Positions 25,211 to 30,759 of a stretch of 32,433 nucleotides of DNA are shown here, piece after piece. Origin of the DNA: CBCPMX01 sp965120355. Lineage in GTDB: Bacteria > Bacillota > Clostridia > Oscillospirales > Oscillospiraceae. Within the stretch, counting starts at the first letter, position 1. Each line of letters opens with the position of its first letter. The stretch covers positions 1 through 32,433 of the forward strand of contig CBCPMX010000014.1 in assembly GCA_965120355.1 (NCBI GenBank), written 5' to 3'. Position numbers and translations under genes: made by a program. The notes beneath the pieces are model-generated. The model saw only the letters and a list, made by a program, of their open reading frames with translations, was not told the DNA's origin and made no database searches.

Positions 25211-26470
25211 TCACAGATCCGCCGGCGAACACAGGCAGCCGGCCACGGCAGACGCCGCCGCCACAGCGGGAGAGGCCAGAACAACCTCGCTCTTCACATG
25301 GCCCATGCGGCCGACAAAATTGCGGTTGGTCGTGGAAACCGCCCGCTCTCCTTCTGAAAGAACGCCCATATGGCCGCCCAGGCAGGGGCCGCAGGTGGGC
25401 GTGGACACCACCGCGCCAGCCTCGATGAAGTCGGCGATGAGCCCCTCCTGGAGCATCTGCAGATAGACATCCTGGGTTGCAGGAATCACAATGCAGCGGA
25501 CATCCTGGGCCACCTTCCGGCCCTTGAGGATCCCGGCGGCAATGCGCATATCGGAAATGCGGCCATTGGTGCACGAACCGATGACGCACTGCTGGATGGG
25601 CAAGCCCTTGACCTGGGCCACAGGCTTGGTGTTGCTGGGCAGATGGGGCAAACTGACAGTGGGCTGGATGGCGCTCAGGTCAATCTCAAGGATCTGCTCA
25701 TATTCTGCATCCGGATCCGCCTCGTAGACGGTGTACGGACGATGGACCCGGCCCTCCATATAGGCCACGGTTTTCTCGTCCACCGGGAAAATGCCGTTTT
25801 TCGCACCGGCCTCGATGGCCATGTTGGCAATGGTGAAGCGGTCGTCCATGCTCAGTTCCGCCACGCCAGGGCCGGTAAATTCCATCGATTTGTACAGCGC
25901 CCCGTCCACGCCGATCTGGCCAATGATGTACAAAATCACGTCCTTGCCGCTGACCCAGGGCTGGAGCTTGCCGGTCAGCTTGACCGCAATGGCTGCGGGC
26001 ACCTTGAACCAGGCCAGGCCGGAAGCCATTCCGGCAGCCATATCCGTGGAGCCGACGCCGGTGGAAAACGCGCCCAGCGCGCCATAGGTGCAGGTGTGGG
26101 AGTCAGCGCCGATGCAGCACTCGCCGGCGGCGATGAGGCCCTTTTCCGGCAGCAGGGCGTGCTCGATGCCCATGGTTCCCACATCAAAGAAATTGGTGAT
26201 CTCATGCTTTCTGGCAAATGTCCGGGCCTGTTGGGACAGCTTGGCGGCGCTGATATCCTTGCAGGGGGTGAAGTGATCCAGCACAATGGCGATCTTGTCC
26301 CTGTCAAACACCTTGGTAAACCCGGCGTTTTCAAACTCCGTAATGGCCACGGGGGTGGTCACGTCGTTGCCCAGAACCATATCCAGCTTGGCCTCAATCA
26401 GCTGTCCTGCGGACACGGAATCCATGCCCGCATGGGCTGCCAGAATTTTCTGGGTCATGGTCATTCCCAT
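25211..26470 (-). CDS. leuC: 3-isopropylmalate dehydratase large subunit
   Basis: A 419-residue aconitase-family protein. The 4Fe-4S ligands lie in 'GSCTNGR' (first Cys) and 'TCGPCLGG' (second and third Cys), with 'GADSHTCTYGALGAF' as substrate loop. The length matches the clostridial/archaeal HacA-like LeuC rather than the 466-residue proteobacterial form. The ATG at 26470 follows AAGGAGG by 7 nt. First gene of leuCDB, divergent from the crp/fnr-like gene with a shared 123-bp control region. Confidence 0.95.
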   Translation of the reverse strand: MGMTMTQKILAAHAGMDSVSAGQLIEAKLDMVLGNDVTTPVAITEFENAGFTKVFDRDKIAIVLDHFTPCKDISAAKLSQQARTFARKHEITNFFDVGTMGIEHALLPEKGLIAAGECCIGADSHTCTYGALGAFSTGVGSTDMAAGMASGLAWFKVPAAIAVKLTGKLQPWVSGKDVILYIIGQIGVDGALYKSMEFTGPGVAELSMDDRFTIANMAIEAGAKNGIFPVDEKTVAYMEGRVHRPYTVYEADPDAEYEQILEIDLSAIQPTVSLPHLPSNTKPVAQVKGLPIQQCVIGSCTNGRISDMRIAAGILKGRKVAQDVRCIVIPATQDVYLQMLQEGLIADFIEAGAVVSTPTCGPCLGGHMGVLSEGERAVSTTNRNFVGRMGHVKSEVVLASPAVAAASAVAGCLCSPADL

Positions 26471-26533
26471 GTTGATTCCTCCTTGCGCTTCCTGCGGGGC
26501 AGGAAAATTTCTGGGTGTATTATGACATAAGTC

Positions 26534-26563
26534 TTGCACCGAGAATGTAAACTATGTTACAAT
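26534..26563 (+). promoter_or_regulatory. Sigma-A promoter of the crp/fnr-like gene
   Basis: TTGCAC (26534-26539), 18-bp spacer, TACAAT (26558-26563), followed by AGGAGG at 26581 and the ATG at 26594. The palindrome below overlaps its spacer and -10. A leftward leuC promoter must lie here too: TTTACA plus TATGTC or an extended CATAAT are weak candidates, none convincing. Confidence 0.65.
26546..26561. promoter_or_regulatory. Candidate Crp/Fnr operator TGTAA-N6-TTACA
   Basis: TGTAA (26546-26550) and TTACA (26557-26561) form a perfect inverted repeat with a 6-base spacer, the geometry of CRP-family sites (Escherichia coli TGTGA-N6-TCACA). It covers the -10 region of the crp-like promoter, so bound protein should block it (autorepression) and could activate or repress leuC on the other side. 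The adjacent Crp-family gene is the obvious candidate binder. A second copy lies at 30381-30396. Confidence 0.65.
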
Positions 26564-26593
26564 TAAAGCAGTTTTTTCTCAGGAGGTCCCGCC

Positions 26594-27244
26594 ATGCCGC
26601 CCACCTATGAAACATTTTCCGCCCGGGACGCCGGGCTGCCCGAAGGCGTCTGGGCCCAGTTCCGCCACGCCGGCATCCCCCAGCGGTTCGAAAAGGGCCG
26701 CATCATCTATCTTCAGGGGCAGGAGCCCCAGTATCTGTACTACCTGTATGAAGGCCGTGTCCGCTCCTTTCTGGCCTCGGACGAAGGGGAAGAGCGGGTG
26801 CTGACAGTCTATGAGACCGGCAGCATTTTCGGCGAGGCGTCCTTCTTTGACGGGCTGCCGCGAGTCTCCTCCGCCGTAGCCCTGACGGACTGCAAAATCG
26901 TCATTGTGGACCGGGCCACGGTGATGCGGGAATTTGCCCGCGACCCCACCCTGGCCCTGAATATGCTCAACTATCTGGCCAGAACGGTGCGGATGCTTTC
27001 GGACCATGTGGACCACATGAGCTTCCTCACCGCCGACAAGCGCATTGTCCGCCTGCTGCTGGCCGCCGCAGACAGGACGGGCCAGGTGTCCATGAGCCAG
27101 GACGAGATCGCCGTGTCCGTCGGCGTCAGCCGCGTCACCGTCAACCGGATTCTGCGCGCACTGGCCGCCGCCGGACTGGTGCGAACCGGCTACGGCGGCG
27201 TGCAGGTCCTGGACCGGGCGGGGCTGGAGGGGCGGATGGAATGA
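26594..27244 (+). CDS. Crp/Fnr-family transcriptional regulator
   Basis: A 216-residue regulator: cyclic-nucleotide-binding-like beta barrel (about 20-120, 'YEGRVRSFLASDEGEERVLTVYETGSIFGEASFFDG'), long dimer helix (about 125-145) and C-terminal HTH_Crp with recognition region 'SMSQDEIAVSVGVSRVTVNRILRAL' (about 160-185). It lacks the cluster-binding cysteines of Fnr, having a single Cys in TDCK. The barrel's 'FGEASFFDGLPRVSSAVA' is like the phosphate-binding cassette but without the cAMP-specific Arg-Ser/Thr pattern being certain; ligand unknown. Divergent from leuCDB and next to a fitting palindrome. AGGAGG lies 7 nt before the ATG. A damaged second copy lies at 30420-30702. Confidence 0.9.
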   Translation: MPPTYETFSARDAGLPEGVWAQFRHAGIPQRFEKGRIIYLQGQEPQYLYYLYEGRVRSFLASDEGEERVLTVYETGSIFGEASFFDGLPRVSSAVALTDCKIVIVDRATVMREFARDPTLALNMLNYLARTVRMLSDHVDHMSFLTADKRIVRLLLAAADRTGQVSMSQDEIAVSVGVSRVTVNRILRALAAAGLVRTGYGGVQVLDRAGLEGRME

Positions 27245-27277
27245 GCCCATTCACAGAAAGCGGGCCGCGGGCAAGGC

Positions 27278-27339
27278 GACAATGATGCCCCCTGGGCGCG
27301 CGGCTTCCCACGCGCCCAAGGGGCATTCGTGTCATTGTC
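27278..27339. repeat. Long imperfect hairpin downstream of the crp/fnr-like gene
   Basis: GACAATGA-TGCCCC-c-TGGGCGCG pairs with CGCGCCCA-a-GGGGCA-(ttcgtg)-TCATTGTC: 22 paired bases, one mismatch, a six-base bulge and a 10-base loop. It lies between convergent reading directions and has no T tract on either side, so it may be a weak terminator or a remnant of a small inverted-repeat element. No gene is evident in 27245-27393. Confidence 0.55.
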
Positions 27340-27393
27340 TCCGTTCTGCCGGATGTGTCCACGGACGTCCGATCGACCGCCAATCCGGCAGGA

Positions 27394-27781
27394 TCAGAAC
27401 GCCGGATCAACGGCCTCCAGCCCTTCCAGGAGCGCCGCGTCAAGTTCCGACCCGGCGCTGTCCAGTGCGTCCAAAATTCCGTCGTTCTGCTCCTGAAAAT
27501 CCACAGTATCGCTGTAGGCCGCATAGCAGGCAAACGCCCCACTGTATTGCGCAAGAATTTAATCAGCATTGGCAGTATAACTGATCGTTTGCTGTGCACT
27601 AGACCCGGAGTAGCTTTTTACCAGCCCGGCGTTATCACCAGTCGATATATACATATCAAACGACCAACGCACAACGGCTTGCGTAGATACATTTCTTGTT
27701 GCCGATCTGTCAATCGTCCGAGCAATAACCTCGAAGTAATTATGGACAACAGCAGTATCAATCCGGCTATTTTTTCAGCAT
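27394..27781 (-). pseudogene. Broken gene for a small secreted protein
   Basis: Leftward, GAGG then ATG at 27781 reads Met-Leu-Lys-Lys-TAG. With one more A in the A6 run (27770-27775) it would read MLKKIAGLILLLSIITS, a good signal peptide. The coding pattern then continues in another frame as '..FEVIARTIDRSATRNVSTQ', '..VVRWSFDMYISTGDNAG' and '..SYSGSSAQQTISYTANAD', stops at TAA (27559-27561), and resumes in the same frame with an acidic tail, 'QNDGILDALDSAGSELDAAL', ending at TGA 27394. So there is at least a frameshift at the poly-A run and, probably, a nonsense codon; alternatively TAA is the true end and the tail belongs to another remnant. I do not recognise the protein family. Confidence 0.5.
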
Positions 27782-27797
27782 AGTACTTACCTCTGTT

Positions 27798-28781
27798 TTA
27801 AAGTCCCGATTCACATTCTATACAAAGTGTCCGCTCCAGGTCAAACAGATACGCTTCATACATTGTGCCATAGTCCACCAGCGCAAGGCCGTCATGAATC
27901 GCAAAGTACACCGGCAATAGCTCCGGCAGCCCGTCCTCTGCCGGAATGCCCCAGTCCGTTTGCTGCTCTACGTCATAAACATGCAGGGCGCTGTCCAAGA
28001 GATAAAACAGCGTCCCGCCTTCCACATGGACCAGCATCAACGCGTTTGGCAATTCCATCAGGTGGTAGACCGGCGCATCCTCGGTCCAGTTTGCCCAGAG
28101 AATATGGTGCCCTTGAAACGTCTCAATGTCCAGATAGATGCAGTCGCCGTCTAAGAAAACGCTGTGTCCAAGGACTTCCCCTTGGATGCCTACAGCGGCC
28201 AGGGCAGCACTGGGCGTATGGACCGTCTGCTGAGATTCCAGCGTCTGCATGCAAATCCGGGTCACGACAATCTGGCCGCCATCCGAATCCCATGTATATC
28301 CGTACTCCCCGGCCACTGCAATGGAGGATCGTTGCCGTACCGAACAGAGAATCCCCATAGTTTCCGGTTCTAAGGTGTTTCGATTGATTCGGTGCAGCAG
28401 ACAACTGTTCGGTTGGTCATCCGCCGGCTGCATGTAGTATACATCCTGGCCTACCACCTGCAAGCCCAGCATCCGCCCGTCTGTCTGCCAGAGCAGCTGC
28501 TGGTCTCCCTGCGGAGAGACGGCCAACAGCTGCGATTGATCTGCATCTGGGCTGTATTCACACACCAGCAGCTGCGTTCCATCGGCGGCAACAGTGAAAT
28601 TCCCGTCAGTTTCCAGCAGCGAATGGGAGACGCCGTCTTGATGAACCACCGCAAGGCGTTCCCCGTCTTCTGTGCGTTGAATCCATTCGACCCACTGGTC
28701 GTCTTGCCCGCAGCCACACAGCGTCAGCACCAGACAGGCAAGCAATCCGGCTGTGAAGCCGCTCTTCAATGACCGGCGCAT
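27798..28781 (-). CDS. Predicted lipoprotein with beta-propeller-like repeats, function unknown
   Basis: A 327-residue protein with a basic start (MRRSLKSG), a hydrophobic stretch and the lipobox L-C-G-Cys24, so it should be exported and lipid-anchored to the outer face of the membrane. The rest is short beta-strand-like repeats rich in Trp/Tyr and Asp ('LAVVHQDGVSH', 'DGTQLLVCEY', 'GGTLFYLLDSALHVYDVE'), like a WD40/PQQ-type propeller. I chose the ATG at 28781, 7 nt after GGAGAG; 28796 and 28877 are poorer. Similar in design to the lipoprotein at 29287-30297; they may be distant paralogues or sensors of the same type. A strong promoter lies at 29020-29048, leaving a leader of about 230 nt. 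Confidence 0.75.
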   Translation of the reverse strand: MRRSLKSGFTAGLLACLVLTLCGCGQDDQWVEWIQRTEDGERLAVVHQDGVSHSLLETDGNFTVAADGTQLLVCEYSPDADQSQLLAVSPQGDQQLLWQTDGRMLGLQVVGQDVYYMQPADDQPNSCLLHRINRNTLEPETMGILCSVRQRSSIAVAGEYGYTWDSDGGQIVVTRICMQTLESQQTVHTPSAALAAVGIQGEVLGHSVFLDGDCIYLDIETFQGHHILWANWTEDAPVYHLMELPNALMLVHVEGGTLFYLLDSALHVYDVEQQTDWGIPAEDGLPELLPVYFAIHDGLALVDYGTMYEAYLFDLERTLCIECESGL

Positions 28782-28924
28782 TTGAGGTCTCTCCATGAAG
28801 TTGTGTTTTCGGCAACGCCGCACAATCCGTCGAGTGCATGCGGCTGGAAATTTTGCGTTGGAAAGTGGAAAACCCATATCGCCACCCCCCTTGTCAAAAA
28901 AGGCCGGACTGTCGTATCAGAACC

Positions 28925-29011
28925 ATGCGGCACGGCCGTGAGGCCGTTGCTATCACCTGCGCAGGTCTGGCGGGTGTTGGCGCACCCCCAGACTGCCGCA
29001 TTTTTGTTTTT
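28925..29011. ncRNA. Compact three-way-junction RNA element, unassigned
   Basis: On the plus strand, ATGCGGCA (28925-28932) pairs perfectly with TGCCGCAT (28994-29001) and is followed by TTTTGTTTTT. Inside, CGGCC-GTGA-GGCCG (28933-28946, a GNRA-type tetraloop on this strand) abuts the first arm, and GTCTGG-c-GGGTG/CACCCCCAGAC (28965-28993) abuts the second; they are joined by an 18-base strand containing the palindrome CCTGCGCAGG. Read leftward, the same fold starts right after the predicted transcription start of the lipoprotein gene and is followed by GGCC-TTTTTT (about 28895-28904), a possible expression platform. So it is either a plus-strand small RNA/terminator or a minus-strand leader switch. 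I recognise no known RNA class. Confidence 0.5.
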
Positions 29012-29019
29012 CTGTAAAG

Positions 29020-29048
29020 ATTATAACAGGAAGGAGTTTCATTTACAA
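29020..29048 (-). promoter_or_regulatory. Sigma-A promoter of the first lipoprotein gene
   Basis: Leftward TTGTAA (29043-29048), 17-bp spacer, then TATAAT (29020-29025) with extended TGT. Predicted start near 29013, immediately before the three-way-junction element. Beyond these elements and the terminator at 29108-29142 I see no gene in 28782-29286. Confidence 0.75.
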
Positions 29049-29107
29049 GGGGGCAAGTTTTTCGGCAATGTCCAAATTTTATTGCGATTTTTCACGGAAT
29101 TGTCACA

Positions 29108-29142
29108 ACGCAAAGGGCCGCGGCGGTTGCCGCGGCCCCTTG
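29108..29142 (-). terminator. Terminator-like hairpin after the second lipoprotein gene
   Basis: GGGCCGCGGC-GGTT-GCCGCGGCCC (29115-29138) with a leftward TTTGCGTTG tail. Nearly identical to the hairpin at 30711-30741. It lies 145 bp past the lipoprotein stop. Confidence 0.6.
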
Positions 29143-29286
29143 GATTTTTCCCAAGAACGAAGCGCGTAGAGTGCAGAGTGGAGATGTTTGGAATGGCTCC
29201 GGGTGCCGTGCGGCGCAGCCTCTTTTCGGCGCGCTGCTGCGGCGGCCCTGTACATCCAGCGATGCGCCCACTTCTTCGCTTCAGAC

Positions 29287-30297
29287 CTACGCAGCGGAGG
29301 AACCCGTCCCTTCCCCGGGTAATAAGACCCTTTCCCAAGTCCCTTCCCAGTCATAGAACGTCACTTCTCCCGGCCAGACGGCGAAAAACCCGTTTTCGGT
29401 AAAAGCCACGTCATATGGGATGGTATCCCGAAGTTCGTAGGAAATCGTTTTCTTTGTATCCATTCGATACGCACAAAGCATGGCGTTGGAAGATAAATCG
29501 CCCACACCGCGCGCCAAATACAAGAATGCGTCCGGCGCAACTTTGCAGACAGAAAACGCGTCCACGCCCAAACGATCGGCCTCCACAACTGCCACCGGTT
29601 CCATCCCGGCATCGGTTATACAATGGTACTCCACGCAGTCCGATCGGAGGACGGCAAACAAATTTTCACAGAAACAAAGCGCGTGATAGTCTGCATCATA
29701 TGCAAGCGGGCACACAATTGTACAAGCCCCGGTTTCGACATCATAGACCGCAATTCCATCTTGGTCCGTGTAATACAGTTTGGAGCCAATGACAGAGAAA
29801 TTCGACAGCTGCGTGTGGCAAACCGGCAGTTGCCGTTCCTCGAAGGTCTCCAAATCCAGCGCATATACCCAATACCCGGGAACGGACGGGTCGTAGGGCC
29901 CCGGATAATACAGCACGCCGTCTGAACTCTGCATGCAAGAATACGGGGTCCAGCTCACGGAACAGTCTACGCTCCACAACGGTTCTCCCGTCTCGGCGTG
30001 CAAAGCTGTGATGGAACTGGCGCCAATTTCCATGTTCGTTTGTACGATTCCCACATAGACGGCGCCTGTATCTTCTGGGTCTTGGACACAGTAGCGGACC
30101 TGCATGGTACTGTTCTCCGGCGTATAGGCCCATGCCAGTTTTTTCGCATCTGCTTCCACTTTATAAAGCGTCGTTCTGTCGGATAAATAGTAGGCGGAAC
30201 GTCCGCCTTCCCCACAGCCTGTAAACAGTCCCGTGAATACAAGCAGGCAGAACAGAAAGCCGATGTGCCTAAGTGCCCATATATGATTAAATTTCAT
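29287..30297 (-). CDS. Predicted lipoprotein with PQQ-like propeller repeats
   Basis: A 336-residue protein with a signal peptide and lipobox F-T-G-Cys28. Repeats such as 'ITALHAETGEPLWSVDC' and 'DGIAVYDVETGACTIVC' resemble PQQ/WD-type beta-propeller blades, so a surface sensor or binding protein is plausible; function unknown. The ATG at 30297 lies about 15 nt after AAGGAGG, longer than ideal, because a short AT repeat separates them. That Shine-Dalgarno and everything upstream to 30702 is a diverged copy of the leuC-crp control region, including the TGTAA-N6-TTACA palindrome, so this gene appears to have taken over leuC's regulatory region. Confidence 0.78.
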   Translation of the reverse strand: MKFNHIWALRHIGFLFCLLVFTGLFTGCGEGGRSAYYLSDRTTLYKVEADAKKLAWAYTPENSTMQVRYCVQDPEDTGAVYVGIVQTNMEIGASSITALHAETGEPLWSVDCSVSWTPYSCMQSSDGVLYYPGPYDPSVPGYWVYALDLETFEERQLPVCHTQLSNFSVIGSKLYYTDQDGIAVYDVETGACTIVCPLAYDADYHALCFCENLFAVLRSDCVEYHCITDAGMEPVAVVEADRLGVDAFSVCKVAPDAFLYLARGVGDLSSNAMLCAYRMDTKKTISYELRDTIPYDVAFTENGFFAVWPGEVTFYDWEGTWERVLLPGEGTGSSAA

Positions 30298-30380
30298 ATA
30301 TATATGTTGTTTCCTCCTTGCGCTTCCTGCGAGGCAGGAAAATTTCTGGGTGTATTATGACATAAGTCTTGCATCGAGAA

Positions 30381-30396
30381 TGTAAACTATATTACA
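30381..30396. promoter_or_regulatory. Second copy of the Crp/Fnr operator TGTAA-N6-TTACA
   Basis: TGTAA (30381-30385), spacer ACTATA, TTACA (30392-30396). Both half-sites are unchanged relative to 26546-26561; only one spacer base differs. It is 84 bp upstream of the second lipoprotein's ATG. Confidence 0.6.
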
Positions 30397-30419
30397 ATTA
30401 AAGCAGTTTTTCTCAGGAG

Positions 30420-30702
30420 GTTCCGCCACACCGGCATCCCCCAGCGGTTCGAAAAGGGCCGCATCATCTATCTTCAGGGGCAGGAGCCCCAGTATCTGTA
30501 CTACCTGTGTGAAGGCCGTGTCCGCTCCTTCCTGGCCTCGGACGAAGGGGAAGAGCGGGTGCTGGCAGTCTATGAGACCGGCAGCATGTTCGGCAAGGCG
30601 TCCTTCTTTGACGGGCTACCGCGGGTCTCCTCCGCCGCAGCCCTGACGGACTGCAAAATCGTCATTGTGGACCGGGCGGGACTGGAGGGGCGGATGGAAT
30701 GA
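30420..30702 (+). pseudogene. Truncated crp/fnr-like pseudogene
   Basis: A copy of the gene at 26594-27244 lacking the start codon and first 24 or so residues (73-bp deletion between GTCCCGCCA and GTTCCGCCA) and the dimer helix plus HTH (303-bp, 101-codon deletion between two copies of TGGACCGGGC). The remaining frame is open from 'RHTGIPQRFEKGR' to '..IVDRAGLEGRME' and ends at the original stop. Six of ten or so substitutions change the amino acid (for example Tyr to Cys, Glu to Lys), as expected without selection. It cannot make a DNA-binding protein. Confidence 0.9.
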
Positions 30703-30710
30703 AACGAAAG

Positions 30711-30745
30711 CGCAAGGGGCCGCGGCGGTTGCCGCGGCCCCTCTC
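30711..30745 (-). terminator. Terminator of the SLH-domain protein gene
   Basis: GGGGCCGCGGC-GGTT-GCCGCGGCCCC (30716-30741), 11-bp perfect stem, 18 bp past the stop codon, leftward tail TTGCGCTTT. Same hairpin as at 29108-29142. Confidence 0.65.
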
Positions 30746-30759
30746 ACATTTTCAGTTTT

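Larger units (their letters stand above)
30304..30702. repeat. Partial duplication of the leuC-crp control region and crp gene
   Basis: This block matches 26469-27244 at roughly 95% identity with three length differences: one T lost from a T run, 73 bp lost, and 303 bp lost (377 bp in total, which reconciles the coordinates exactly). Homology starts within the leuC start codon (CAT in the original reading becomes TAT here) and ends at the crp stop codon. It therefore carries the leuC Shine-Dalgarno, the divergent promoters and the palindrome. Confidence 0.92.

Noticed and set aside
27355..27783. 142-codon rightward frame in the crp-lipoprotein gap
   Set aside because: No SD, no domain; the coding-like signal in this stretch is on the other strand, in the broken secreted-protein gene.
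28891..28920. Plus-strand promoter TTGTCA-18-TATCAG before the three-way-junction RNA
   Set aside because: The -10 matches only three of six bases; too weak to list as a feature, so the strand of that RNA is left open.
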